Notes: generated from the letters alone by a model not told the origin. A stretch of DNA of 64,000 bases from Rhizosphaericola mali (GCF_004337365.2 NZ_CP044016.1:2852001-2916000); one strand, 5' to 3'. Positions 42,988 to 52,289 are shown, numbered from the stretch's first letter. Translations and numbers: made by a program.

Positions 42988-43626
42988 ATGAACATTAAAA
43001 ATACTTTTTCAAACTATATTATTTCATTTGTGATAATTACCTTTTGGGGTACAATATCTGCTTGTAGTAAATCCAGTGTTAATGAACAAAATACAAATGC
43101 AATATCAGACATCAATGCATTTGATACAACATTCACTGCTGTTATTAATTTAGTAGGTAAGTCCACAACTGAGGTAAAATCTTTTTTAAAAGATAGAGCG
43201 TATATTACAACGACCAATGGAAATATCATTTCCTTTAAGAATACCTATTCCGCATTTAATATTCCCAATGCTTTATTTCAAGTAGATGCCACAATTAACA
43301 ACAATAATCAAGTAAATCAAATATCCATAGCCTATCTACAAAGTGAATATACTACTGAAAATGTGAAATATTTTTTCAAATCGATCGATTCCTCAATGCG
43401 AGCAAATAGTTACACAAATCAAGGCTTATCCTTATGGCAAAAAGTATACAATAATAAAGACTCTTCGGTTTATAAAGTTGAGACAAAATATTCAGATAGT
43501 ACTTTAAATACAATTACAGATAGCACAACGCTACAATTTGAGACCAATTATATAAGTACAAATTCATTAACAGCTCAATTAAGACATACTACACCTGTAC
43601 AATTAGCATTGACAATAACGCAATAA
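42988..43626 (+). CDS. Small lipoprotein of unknown function
   Basis: The 212-residue protein has a lipobox (FWGTISAC). No known domain is seen. The mature part looks like two repeats of a short alpha-beta unit, one around VINLVGKSTTEVKSFLKDRAYITTTNGNIISF and a second ending in TLQFETNYIST, with many Ser, Thr and Asn. It follows the Kelch lipoprotein and ends before a perfect 36-base palindrome. Confidence 0.7.
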   Translation: MNIKNTFSNYIISFVIITFWGTISACSKSSVNEQNTNAISDINAFDTTFTAVINLVGKSTTEVKSFLKDRAYITTTNGNIISFKNTYSAFNIPNALFQVDATINNNNQVNQISIAYLQSEYTTENVKYFFKSIDSSMRANSYTNQGLSLWQKVYNNKDSSVYKVETKYSDSTLNTITDSTTLQFETNYISTNSLTAQLRHTTPVQLALTITQ

Positions 43627-43655
43627 AATTTGCGATGGATAAATTAAAATATTAT

Positions 43656-43691
43656 AAAGATTGCCGATTGAAATTTCAATCGGCAATCTTT
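43656..43691. terminator. 36-base perfect palindrome (terminator)
   Basis: 18-bp self-complementary arms meeting at aaa|ttt, with a T-run after. The core gccgattgaa/ttcaatcggc recurs in the terminator at 46311-46370. Confidence 0.8.
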
Positions 43692-43882
43692 GTTTAAGAC
43701 ACATACTTAAAAAAGCAACTCGATTTAGCTATTTTTTTAAAATAAATATCATTAAGGCAAACAAACCCATTGTAAATACAAAATTAATCAGCTACCTTTA
43801 AAAACTATAAACACTCCTAAACATTTAGTGAAAATATATTTAACTAAATCCAATTTAAAAATATATAATAGCATACACGCAT

Positions 43883-46285
43883 ATGTATTTGAAGACTACT
43901 ACAATAGGAATAATAGTTATTATTACCTTTTTTTCCTACAATGCAAAGGCTCAACGGGCGGATAAAATCCTTAATGCGTATATTAATTCAAACCCATCCG
44001 AAGAAGCATATTTACAATTAGACAACAATTTATATTCCTCAAATGATACGATATGGTTCAAGGCGTATGTACTTGCGAATGCCAATCCATCCTCTTACAG
44101 TTATAATTTATATACCGATTGGTTTGATGACAACGGCAAACTAATAGAACATCAAGTCTATCCGATCGTACAAGGCAGAAGCGATGGACAATTTGCGATA
44201 CCGAGTGTATATTCACAACAAAAAATACATCTTCTTGCCTATACCAAATGGATGCTCAACAGCGATACGGACTTTTTATTCAGAAAAGACATTGAAATTC
44301 TTCCGCATACAGCACAGACAATTACCCCATCCAAAAAAGAAACTCAAAAAACAATCCTACAATTCTTCCCAGAAGGTGGCAATTTGGTGGCGGGCATATT
44401 AAATAAAATCGCGTTTAAGGCAACGGACCAATATGGTAAGCCCGTAGATGTAATTGGTGTGATCCTAGATAATCATCATGATTCAATAGCAGATATCTTC
44501 ACCCAACATGACGGCATGGGATATTTTTATTTACATCCAGAAAAGAATACAAACTATATCGCACAATATCATACATCTTCTCAAGATTCTGCCACTATCA
44601 ATTTGCCTTCAGCACAATCCTCTGGAATTGCTATGCAAGTCATTTCCCAAAAGGATAACAAAAAAATTGTTATTCGAAAACAGGATAATAACGCTAGTAC
44701 TACTACAGAAAACAATCCTCCTGATACAGATTACAACCAGCTACATTTACTCGCCGAAAAAGATGGAATAATCAACTATCTATCCAACATCAACTTATCA
44801 GGAATAGATAATTTTGAAACAAATATTCCTATTCAAAAATTATCATCGGGCATATTAACAATAACTATTTTAGATCAAGAGTGGCATCCTTTAGCAGAAC
44901 GTATATGTTTTATTAAAGCCAAAGATATCAACTTCACCCAACCCAATCTTTCTGTAATCACCCCAAACCTACAAAAGAAAGGACTCAATACCATACAGCT
45001 TCAATACGACGATTCTTTACCAGAAAATCTATCTATTGCAATTACAGATGGGAGTATTCCCATAGATACAACCAGCAATATCATCTCATACTTATTGCTA
45101 ACTGGACAATTAAAAGGTAAAATAAATAATCCTGCCTATTATTTTGAAGACACTAGTAAACAGAAATTGCAAGATTTAGATCTTGTAATGCTAACCAATG
45201 GTTGGAGAAAATATAATTGGAAAGCTATAGTTCAAGGGGAAAAAATATCTAACCCATATCGCAGAGATAGTGCCTATTTTTTCTTACAAGGAAGCATTAC
45301 AGACGTAAAAAATAAAAAGAAACTACCAAAAGAAATTTCTTTTATAACCAATAACAAATTATCCTTTAGCAATAATAATTTCATAGTTGATAAAGAAGGT
45401 CATTTTGGAGATTCCTCATTTTTGATATACACAACGACGAAACTTACATTTCATCCCACTGTTGGACAAAGAACCTATGCATTTAATTTTAACAAATTTT
45501 CAGATCCATCGTTTACAAAATATCCTTATTCTTTAAGCACGTCGACTTCCGAGATATTACAAAAAATACAACTAGGGAAACTTGACCATTTTAAAACAAC
45601 ACTTCAAGATGTTACCGTTACTTCGTATAAAACAACTTACGCCAATCCAATTGACAGCTTAGAAGCTCCGTATCAATCCCCAGAGTTTATAAATGCACCA
45701 GCATTAAAAAATGTGTATGTTATGAACCAGCCCATCCTTGCCGCATACGGTGCTGATTTCATTGGTTTTTTGAGAGCGAAATTACACATGGATATTGACG
45801 TAAAGCCACACTCGCCATATATTACACCTATTTGTTTTGTCAATGGTCAGGAAATGCCAATAGAGGCGGCATTCCAAACCCCCATCATAGATATTGTATT
45901 TTTGAAATATTATAAATATTTTGTAGGGGCACCTGGTGGAGGAGGTAATGGCGGGGCTCTTGCTATTTGGACAAAACAAGGTTTTCCTAGTGAATATGAT
46001 TTTAGAACAAAAAACGACAATCCAACCTCTTTCACTATGACCGGCTATACGATTTCTAAAGATTTTTATTCACCTAATTATAGTTCTTCCCAAAACGACA
46101 ATAATGCTATAATAGATCAAAGAAAAACTTTGTATTGGAATCCTGAAATAAATCTTGATAATAAAGAGCACAAAAACATTCAGCTTTCTTTTTACAATTC
46201 TGATATTGCCAAAAGTTATAAGATAATTATAGAAGGCTTTAGAATTGATGGAACGCCCATATATATTGAGAAAAATGTAGAATAA
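43883..46285 (+). CDS. Large exported protein with MG2-like N-terminus and TonB-plug-like C-terminus
   Basis: The 800-residue protein has a signal peptide (IGIIVIITFFSYNAKAQ). EEAYLQLDNNLYSSNDTIWFKAYVLANANPS and YTDWFDDNGKLIEHQVYPIVQGRSDGQFAIPSVYSQQKIHLLAYTKWML resemble the macroglobulin-type MG2 domain of Bacteroidota surface proteins. Near residues 635-700, FIGFLRAKLHMDIDVKPHSPYITPICFVNGQEMP...PIIDIVFLKYYKYFVGAPGGGGNGGALAIWTK resembles a TonB-dependent receptor plug domain, but no 22-strand barrel follows. Its role may be in surface assembly or transport. Family call is tentative; the gene is certain. Confidence 0.72.
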   Translation: MYLKTTTIGIIVIITFFSYNAKAQRADKILNAYINSNPSEEAYLQLDNNLYSSNDTIWFKAYVLANANPSSYSYNLYTDWFDDNGKLIEHQVYPIVQGRSDGQFAIPSVYSQQKIHLLAYTKWMLNSDTDFLFRKDIEILPHTAQTITPSKKETQKTILQFFPEGGNLVAGILNKIAFKATDQYGKPVDVIGVILDNHHDSIADIFTQHDGMGYFYLHPEKNTNYIAQYHTSSQDSATINLPSAQSSGIAMQVISQKDNKKIVIRKQDNNASTTTENNPPDTDYNQLHLLAEKDGIINYLSNINLSGIDNFETNIPIQKLSSGILTITILDQEWHPLAERICFIKAKDINFTQPNLSVITPNLQKKGLNTIQLQYDDSLPENLSIAITDGSIPIDTTSNIISYLLLTGQLKGKINNPAYYFEDTSKQKLQDLDLVMLTNGWRKYNWKAIVQGEKISNPYRRDSAYFFLQGSITDVKNKKKLPKEISFITNNKLSFSNNNFIVDKEGHFGDSSFLIYTTTKLTFHPTVGQRTYAFNFNKFSDPSFTKYPYSLSTSTSEILQKIQLGKLDHFKTTLQDVTVTSYKTTYANPIDSLEAPYQSPEFINAPALKNVYVMNQPILAAYGADFIGFLRAKLHMDIDVKPHSPYITPICFVNGQEMPIEAAFQTPIIDIVFLKYYKYFVGAPGGGGNGGALAIWTKQGFPSEYDFRTKNDNPTSFTMTGYTISKDFYSPNYSSSQNDNNAIIDQRKTLYWNPEINLDNKEHKNIQLSFYNSDIAKSYKIIIEGFRIDGTPIYIEKNVE

Positions 46286-46310
46286 TTAAAATAATCAAAT
46301 ATTTTATTAC

Positions 46311-46370
46311 AAATGTAAATAACCTAACAGCCGATTGAAAATTCAATCGGCTGTTAGGTTATTTACATTT
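46311..46370. terminator. 29-bp perfect hairpin between convergent genes
   Basis: Arms 46311-46339 and 46342-46370 with a 2-base centre. It serves the 800-residue protein gene and the convergent universal stress protein gene. One of the longest perfect stems in the window. Confidence 0.9.
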
Positions 46371-46384
46371 TATTATAATTACGA

Positions 46385-47206
46385 TTACAATGGAATAGAA
46401 AATAATGGAATTTTATTACCAGAAGCCATTTCTCTCGTTTTACTACGATGAACTATGGAGTTCCAAAAACCATATTTGTAAGGAACCATCACTAATACAT
46501 CGGCATGAAATTCATCAATCTCTGCGGAAATTGCTTCAATAATTTCTGATGATTCCACATTTTTGTAGACGAAATCAAGGTCATTATTTTTACGTAATTT
46601 TTGAACTGCAGCATCCGCTTTTTCTTGATGACTCAATTCGTTCAATTTTTCACTTACGTAAAACAATTCGACTTCGGCATGAAACAATTTCGCTACAGCT
46701 TGCACTTGTCTCAATATCATTTTATGTACACCACGCATGATATCACAAGCAAATAAAATGTTTTTTATTGGGGTATATTTCACATCTAATGGTACTGCCA
46801 ATGTAGGAATTTTGGCCATATGCAACATTTTAGTCGTTGTATTTCCCATAAGATCCTGTTCGAATGATTTCTTAGGCATACCTACAACCACCATCATTGC
46901 ATCATATTGTTTAATACACTTTTCAATTTCATCATCAAAATCTCCGGTAGCCAAATATGCAGTTGTTTTTACGCCGTAAGCATGTTCTAACTGATAAGAA
47001 GCTTTATTTAATTTACGTTGATGGGAGGCGTTCGTCTCACTGATAAAATCACTGTTGGATCGCGCATTTAAAGTATGTACGGATAATTTATACAAATTGA
47101 ACAAAATAATCTCATAATTACCAATAGACGCAGCTGCCGACGCAGCATAGTTCATGGCATTTTCCGCTTCGGGAGAATAGTCTGTAGCAACAATAATCGT
47201 ATTCAT
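46385..47206 (-). CDS. Universal stress protein, two Usp domains
   Basis: The 273-residue protein has two UspA folds. The first opens MNTIIVATDYSPEAENAMNYAASAA and includes YDAMMVVVGMPKKSFEQDLMGNTTTKML. The second starts PIKNILFACDIMRGVHKMIL and ends with DVLVMVPYKYGFWNSIVHRSKTREMASGNKIPLFSIPL. The first half keeps a partial ATP-site pattern (GMPKKS...GNTTTKM). Such tandem Usp proteins are common in Bacteroidota under hypoxia or other stress. It is divergent from a Crp/Fnr gene. Confidence 0.9.
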   Translation of the reverse strand: MNTIIVATDYSPEAENAMNYAASAAASIGNYEIILFNLYKLSVHTLNARSNSDFISETNASHQRKLNKASYQLEHAYGVKTTAYLATGDFDDEIEKCIKQYDAMMVVVGMPKKSFEQDLMGNTTTKMLHMAKIPTLAVPLDVKYTPIKNILFACDIMRGVHKMILRQVQAVAKLFHAEVELFYVSEKLNELSHQEKADAAVQKLRKNNDLDFVYKNVESSEIIEAISAEIDEFHADVLVMVPYKYGFWNSIVHRSKTREMASGNKIPLFSIPL

Positions 47207-47381
47207 ATATGTTTGATTTTCTGAGCTAATAATTTTAAATGTTCCGGTATTGCAACAATCTTTTATTAGACAAGTTATACCAACTTAAGTTTAAATGAAG
47301 TTAAAGAAATACGTATAATTTTCCTATCAGTATATTTGCTTGTATCAGAAACGATATTCTTTAGAAAAACTTGAATTTTAT

Positions 47382-47966
47382 ATGGAAAATTTTGTCAATT
47401 TGGATAATTACGTGCAGCAATGCATTCCTTTCACAGCGGAAGAAATGATGTATTTCCACCAATTATTTTTTTACAAAAAATTCAAAAAGAACAGTTTCTT
47501 ATTGGAAGAAACACAAGTGTGTAATTTCGAAGCTTTTATCTTGAAAGGCTGCATTAAGACTTTCTTCGTAGACCTCAATGCGCAAGAAACGATCGTTGCA
47601 TTTGCAACAGAAAATTGGTGGGTAAGTGATTTGGAAAGTTTTACCAATCAGACACCCGCAACCTTAAATATTCAAGCATTGGAAGATTGCGATGTATTAA
47701 TGATATCGCATGAAAACAAGGAATTATTATTTAGACAAATACCCAAATTTGAACGCGTATTTCGATTAATGGTGCAGCGTAGTTTGTTTACTATGATGAA
47801 TCGTTTCCATGCATCTGTAAGCAAAACTGCGGAACAGCGTTATCAAGATTTTATGCAAAAATATCCGCACATCTTGCAACGTGTTCCGCAGAATCAAATT
47901 GCTCGTTATATTGGTGTCTCACCAGAGTTTCTCAGTAAAGTAAGAAATGGTTGGACGAAAAAGTGA
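47382..47966 (+). CDS. Crp/Fnr family transcriptional regulator
   Basis: I start it at the ATG at 47382 (MENFVNLDNYVQQ); an in-frame TTG at 47340 would add 14 residues with no family match. The 194-residue protein has a cNMP-binding-like barrel (FILKGCIKTFFVDLNAQETIVAFATENWWVSDLESF) and a winged helix (QNQIARYIGVSPEFLSKVRN). No Fe-S cysteines. It is divergent from the universal stress protein gene and convergent with the mhq-like pair. Bacteroidota regulators of this group often control a neighbour, here possibly the Usp gene. Confidence 0.87.
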   Translation: MENFVNLDNYVQQCIPFTAEEMMYFHQLFFYKKFKKNSFLLEETQVCNFEAFILKGCIKTFFVDLNAQETIVAFATENWWVSDLESFTNQTPATLNIQALEDCDVLMISHENKELLFRQIPKFERVFRLMVQRSLFTMMNRFHASVSKTAEQRYQDFMQKYPHILQRVPQNQIARYIGVSPEFLSKVRNGWTKK

Positions 47967-48036
47967 TGAATTATAAATTATAAGTGAGCTATTTATTGCA
48001 TTCAGCTCTAAGCTTTCTGCATTATTAAGCGATTCC

Positions 48037-48657
48037 TTACTTCAAAACAAATTCTTTCGCTATATCTATCTCATCTTGTGTAATCGTATGTGGTCTACCA
48101 GGATAGATTTTCACTTGTACATCTGCATGTAATTTTTTCAAAATCTTTTCGGTATCTAAAACTCTCTGAACGGGAACATGAGGATCTGGATCACCAGTGG
48201 ATATAAATACAGGCGTCCCATTAAAATCTCCTTGATATTTATTTTCAACAATTTGCTCGCCAATAACACCACCTGTAAAAGCGATCACGCCTCCAAATGC
48301 TGCAGCATGTTGTGCTACAAATTCTAAGGTCAAACAAGCACCTTGTGAAAATCCGAGAAAATAAATATCCTTATCTGCAAATCCTTTTTGCCTCAAATCT
48401 ACCACTACACTATCCAAAAGTATCAATGCAGAAGATAACCAAGGTTGATTTTCCGATTCTGGAGCCATAAATGAATATGGATACCAAGTATTATTTGTTG
48501 CTTGAGGCGCTACTAAGGCGAAATCTGATATATCAAGATGAGGTGCCAGCGATAATATACTTTCGGCACTGGCTCCTCTCCCGTGTACCATGATCAAGAC
48601 TTTAGACGCATCTTTTAATAATTTGCCGCCATAGACGACTTTATGTGCATGATTCAT
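48037..48657 (-). CDS. Phospholipase/carboxylesterase family hydrolase (MhqD-like)
   Basis: The 206-residue alpha/beta hydrolase has VMVHGRGASAESILSLAPHL, the nucleophile elbow FLGFSQGACLTLEFVA (GFSQG), an Asp in ISTGDPDPHVPV and a His in GRPHTI. This matches MhqD of Bacillus, a member of the MhqR regulon for hydroquinone and catechol stress. It starts 11 bases after the ring-cleaving dioxygenase gene, the same functional pairing as MhqO/MhqD. The true ester substrate is unknown. Confidence 0.87.
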   Translation of the reverse strand: MNHAHKVVYGGKLLKDASKVLIMVHGRGASAESILSLAPHLDISDFALVAPQATNNTWYPYSFMAPESENQPWLSSALILLDSVVVDLRQKGFADKDIYFLGFSQGACLTLEFVAQHAAAFGGVIAFTGGVIGEQIVENKYQGDFNGTPVFISTGDPDPHVPVQRVLDTEKILKKLHADVQVKIYPGRPHTITQDEIDIAKEFVLK

Positions 48658-48668
48658 GGACTATAATT

Positions 48669-49607
48669 TTATTGAATTAAAGAAGGTAATACGTTTTCAA
48701 TGTCTTTACGTACATTTTCATATTGTTTAGGTAATTTCAAATCTTTACCCAAAGATTCCAATGGTTCGTCTACTGTAAATCCTGGATTCTCAGTTGCAAT
48801 TTCAAACAATACGCCACCTGGTTCTCTGAAATATAAGGAGTAGAAATAATCTCTATCAATCTGAGGTGTAATATTCAAACCTTTAGACAATATTTTTTCT
48901 CTTAATTCCATTTGCGCAGCTTCATTTTCTACTCTAAATGCGACGTGGTGATTGGTTCCTGCAGAGTTAATACCTCTTGCACCATCAGGTAATACAGTAA
49001 TATCCACCAAATTCGCTGTTGGAAATGCTTTTGTTTCAAATCTATATTTGTTTCCTTCTTGTCCGATCAAATCATAACCTAACAAATCAGTCAACACTTC
49101 AGCTGTTGGTTCTAATTTTTGCAAACTAAGATTCACCGTATGAAAACCTTTTAAACCTTCATTTTTAGTTATTTCACTAGTTGTCCAAGGAGCTCTATCA
49201 TCTGGAGTTTTAGAACCTATAAGCGAAATTTCTAGTCCATCTGGATCTTGAAATTTGATGTATTGTTCGCCAAATCTTTCTTGAATATCTTGAAAAGGTA
49301 TTTTAGATTGAGTCAAACGATCTTTCCAAAATTCCAAACTATTTGCATTAACAGAATAACCGATTTCAGTGGCCATGCCTGTACCATTCGTACCTCTACG
49401 TACACCTTGCCAAGGGAAGAATGTTAATATACCACCTGGTTCGCCTACTTCATTTCCAAAGTAAAAATGATACGTTCCTGGATCATCAAAATTGACTGTT
49501 TTTTTAACTAATCTCAATCCTAAAACTTTAGTATAAAAGTCATAGTTTACTTGTGCGTTAGAGGCGATTGCTGTAATGTGGTGCAAGCCTTTTATTTCGT
49601 TTGCCAT
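48669..49607 (-). CDS. Ring-cleaving dioxygenase (MhqO-like, VOC fold)
   Basis: I choose the ATG at 49607 (MANEIKGLHHITAIASN); the open frame extends 17 residues upstream without family similarity. The 312-residue protein has two glyoxalase-like modules: GLHHITAIASNAQVNYDFYTKVLGLRLVKKTVNFDDPGTYHFYFG, and GFHTVNLSLQKLEPTAEVLTDLLGYDL with NHHVAFRV and REPGGVLFEIATENPGF. His and Glu ligands of the non-haem iron or manganese site are present. It probably opens substituted hydroquinones or catechols. Operon with the hydrolase downstream. Confidence 0.9.
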   Translation of the reverse strand: MANEIKGLHHITAIASNAQVNYDFYTKVLGLRLVKKTVNFDDPGTYHFYFGNEVGEPGGILTFFPWQGVRRGTNGTGMATEIGYSVNANSLEFWKDRLTQSKIPFQDIQERFGEQYIKFQDPDGLEISLIGSKTPDDRAPWTTSEITKNEGLKGFHTVNLSLQKLEPTAEVLTDLLGYDLIGQEGNKYRFETKAFPTANLVDITVLPDGARGINSAGTNHHVAFRVENEAAQMELREKILSKGLNITPQIDRDYFYSLYFREPGGVLFEIATENPGFTVDEPLESLGKDLKLPKQYENVRKDIENVLPSLIQ

Positions 49608-49697
49608 GTTATTTCCTTTTTTTGTTGACACAAAGTTGGGGACTATTTGCAAAAGCAAACTTGAACTAGATTAAGAAATTGAAAAGTAGAAGAAAAG

Positions 49698-49752
49698 AAA
49701 AAATCCTTGATAATTTACTCGAGTACTTTGCACTCTAATAAATTATCAAGGA
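49698..49752 (-). terminator. Intrinsic terminator of the DUF6607-like gene
   Basis: On the minus strand a perfect 14-bp stem (arms 49704-49717 and 49739-49752) with a 21-base loop, followed by TTTTTT. Confidence 0.85.
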
Positions 49753-49773
49753 CTGAACTAATAAAATATCCAA

Positions 49774-50679
49774 TTATTGTAAATGAGGTAAAATTGTTGC
49801 ACGCAAGACATCATCAAGATTCCCCGACACTTTATTAGCCTTCCAACTATCAGAAAGACGAAATAATTCAGAATTCAAAGATTTTCCTTTACCCATACTT
49901 TCCACTAATGTAATTTGCGAATGTGTATCCATATACTTTTCCCAAATTTTCTCTACAGCAATCCAAAATGGCGCATAATTTTTCCAATAGTTGAGTGCTG
50001 GAGTACATTTTTCTTCTGGCTGTTGCACATATCGATTCAATCCGCTTTCTTCTACACGTATAGTATCACTAGCGCCTTCAGTTCTTTGAATTTTCAAATT
50101 ATCTTGAACATGATCATAACCATTTTTCGTCAACACAAGTCGATTGGTTCTATTCAAAATATTATAGTCAGATCGTGTCGTATATTCTCTACGCGGAAGC
50201 GGTGCATCCGTTGTATTTTCCCATATAGTTTTGTTATTAACAACTTGCCAAGCTGCGGAGCCTTGATACCGGGGCGCATCTGAAACTTCCCATACAGATT
50301 GTGACCATTTACCTTTCACTTCGGATGCAGACAAAGTTACTTTTTGCCATACTCCATCTCCTTTAAAAATCCATTGAATCGGATTTTCGTAGGTCCAATC
50401 TTCACGCCAATGTTTCACAATCATCGTATCATTAATTACGAGCAAATGTTGAATTACCACTTTCGTAGGCGTATTAACAATCGGCAATGCCAATTCTGTA
50501 ACATTCTCAATGGTCTCTCTTTCTCTAAATTTATAACTTGTATCCGGAGAAAAAGTCTCCGCATATTTAAAACTAACTTCGTAACAGCCACATAATTTAT
50601 CGACATTCGTCTTGCTATCTTGTGCAAATCCTACTATACTAGCAACTGAAAATAAGACTAAAGGAATAATTTTTTTCAT
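49774..50679 (-). CDS. Exported DUF6607-like protein
   Basis: The 301-residue protein has a signal peptide (MKKIIPLVLFSVASIVGFAQ). The mature part begins LCGCYEVSFKYAETFSPD and contains VIQHLLVINDTMIVKHWREDWTYENPIQWIFKGDGVWQKV and RYQGSAAWQVVNNKTIWENTTDAPLPRREYTTRSDYNIL. This lipocalin-like pattern is seen in DUF6607 proteins of Bacteroidota and Proteobacteria, which lack a known function. It ends at its own terminator. A single-gene unit. Confidence 0.75.
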   Translation of the reverse strand: MKKIIPLVLFSVASIVGFAQDSKTNVDKLCGCYEVSFKYAETFSPDTSYKFRERETIENVTELALPIVNTPTKVVIQHLLVINDTMIVKHWREDWTYENPIQWIFKGDGVWQKVTLSASEVKGKWSQSVWEVSDAPRYQGSAAWQVVNNKTIWENTTDAPLPRREYTTRSDYNILNRTNRLVLTKNGYDHVQDNLKIQRTEGASDTIRVEESGLNRYVQQPEEKCTPALNYWKNYAPFWIAVEKIWEKYMDTHSQITLVESMGKGKSLNSELFRLSDSWKANKVSGNLDDVLRATILPHLQ

Positions 50680-51029
50680 TAATTGAACTTTTTATTATTT
50701 TCTACAAAAGTCTTTCTTAAAGAAAAAATTTACATGCTTATTGCGATAAGATATTTACCAATTAAGGAAAATTTTACTATATGGATTCGTTACGCATTTG
50801 GAAGAGAAATTAGGTGAAATAGGAAATTGCTTCATTCCACGTAATTATTGTAAACAAAACTAAAGCAAGCCATTCATTTCCCTAATTTTCATCCCAAATG
50901 CACTAAGCGTTTTTATAGTAAATGGAGAAATAGAATATAACGTTCAGTGAGATAAATTTTATCTTAATGTACAAATACATTATCTCACAATTCTTCCTAC
51001 TTTCGAGACCATAAAGTAACACACATTCC
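50680..51029. other. 350-base intergenic region before the NRAMP gene
   Basis: No gene. It is the shared upstream region of two divergent genes. It holds the inverted repeat at 50947-50988 and a -7-like TACTTTCG at 50998-51005 before the NRAMP gene. I see nothing else. Confidence 0.6.
50947..50988. promoter_or_regulatory. Inverted repeat upstream of the NRAMP gene
   Basis: gtgagataa (50947-50955) and ttatctcac (50980-50988) are perfect inverted copies 24 bases apart. They lie just before the -7-like TACTTTCG. A metal-responsive operator or pair of half-sites is possible. Confidence 0.45.
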
Positions 51030-52289
51030 ATGCATAAGAAATCAGGCCGTCGAAAAGCGATAAAGTTTTTTAAAGAATTAGGACCTGGTCTCGTGACAGG
51101 TGCTAGCGACGACGACCCATCAGGAATAGCAACCTATTCACAGGTAGGTGCACAATACGGTTTTGCAACCCTTTGGATGGCATGGTTTACCTTTCCATTA
51201 ATGGCTGCCATGCAAAAAATGTGTGGAAAAATTGGTGTCGTTACCCAACAAGGTCTCACGAGTACCTTAAAAAATCATTATCCCAAATGGATATTGTGGA
51301 CCATCATTATTTTATCCTTACCTGCAATACTCTTAAATATCGGCGCAGATATAGAAGGAATGGGAGCCGCAGCCAATCTTATTTTCCCTACAATACCAGC
51401 ATTTTTATTTTCTATCTTATTTAGTGGCACTATTTTATTAAGTATTATTCTTTTTTCCTATAAAAAAATAGCCAAAATTTTAAAATGGACCTGCACGGTA
51501 CTACTAGTGTATCTAATCGTTCCATTTTGTACAAATGTTAATTGGAAGTCCGTAATTCATGCTACGCTACAACCTCATATTCAGTGGAACGCGGCTTACA
51601 TTAATATGATGGTTGCTATATTAGGAACCACGATATCACCTTATCTCTTTTTTTGGCAAACGACTATGGAAACAGAAGGACATAAAAAAAGAAAAAATGT
51701 TCTATTTATCGATAAAAAAGTATGGACAAGTATGAGAAAAGATATTGATTTCGGAATGTTATTTTCTAATTTAGTCATGTTTTTTATCATTCTCACTTGC
51801 GGCGCAGTTCTATATCCTAATGGTATTACTAATATTACTACAGTTGAGCAAGCGGCTCTTGCTCTCAAGCCTATTGCTGGAAATTTTGCCTATGCCTTAT
51901 TTGCTATTGGTATTATTGGCACCGGTTTTTTAGCTATACCCGTTTTGTGTGGGTCCATTTCTTATATGGTTGCCGAAGCTCTTAATTGGAAAAAAGGATT
52001 TAATAAAAAGTTTTATCAAGCCAAACCATTTTATATCGTCATATCTATTTCAATGTTAGTAGGACTATGTTTACATGGATTGGGTATTTCGCCTATTCAA
52101 GCATTGATATTTTCCTCTATACTATATGGAATTACCGCACCGATCGTAATTTTAGTCATACTACATATAAGCAATAATAAAAAAATCATGAGTGAAAATA
52201 CGAATGGTTGGATTGCCAATTTATTAGGAATGATAACTTTTCTTATTATGACAATTGCTGCGATTGCTCTAATCTATTTTCAATTTTAG
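51030..52289 (+). CDS. NRAMP-family divalent metal transporter (atypical metal site)
   Basis: The 419-residue protein has about 11 membrane helices and the NRAMP fold: FKELGPGLVTGASDDDPSGIATYSQVGAQYGFATLWMAW in helix 1. The usual metal-binding DPGN is replaced by DDDPSG (residues 27-32). In the helix-6 region ILGTTISPYLFFWQTTMETEG stands where canonical members have an MPH motif. The group is widespread in Bacteroidota. The ion may be Mg, Mn or another divalent metal; changed binding residues argue against simple Mn/Fe specificity. A TonB receptor gene follows. Confidence 0.88.
   Translation: MHKKSGRRKAIKFFKELGPGLVTGASDDDPSGIATYSQVGAQYGFATLWMAWFTFPLMAAMQKMCGKIGVVTQQGLTSTLKNHYPKWILWTIIILSLPAILLNIGADIEGMGAAANLIFPTIPAFLFSILFSGTILLSIILFSYKKIAKILKWTCTVLLVYLIVPFCTNVNWKSVIHATLQPHIQWNAAYINMMVAILGTTISPYLFFWQTTMETEGHKKRKNVLFIDKKVWTSMRKDIDFGMLFSNLVMFFIILTCGAVLYPNGITNITTVEQAALALKPIAGNFAYALFAIGIIGTGFLAIPVLCGSISYMVAEALNWKKGFNKKFYQAKPFYIVISISMLVGLCLHGLGISPIQALIFSSILYGITAPIVILVILHISNNKKIMSENTNGWIANLLGMITFLIMTIAAIALIYFQF

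Noticed and set aside
47340-47382. TTG start for the second Crp/Fnr gene
   Set aside because: The added 14 residues do not match the family; the ATG at 47382 does.
48037-49607. Crp/Fnr gene at 47382 as regulator of the mhq-like pair
   Set aside because: It converges on the pair and no shared promoter or matching operator is visible; the universal stress gene is the nearer candidate.
49608-49658. N-terminal extension of the ring-cleaving dioxygenase
   Set aside because: The family starts at MANEIKGLHH; the extra 17 residues look like translated leader.
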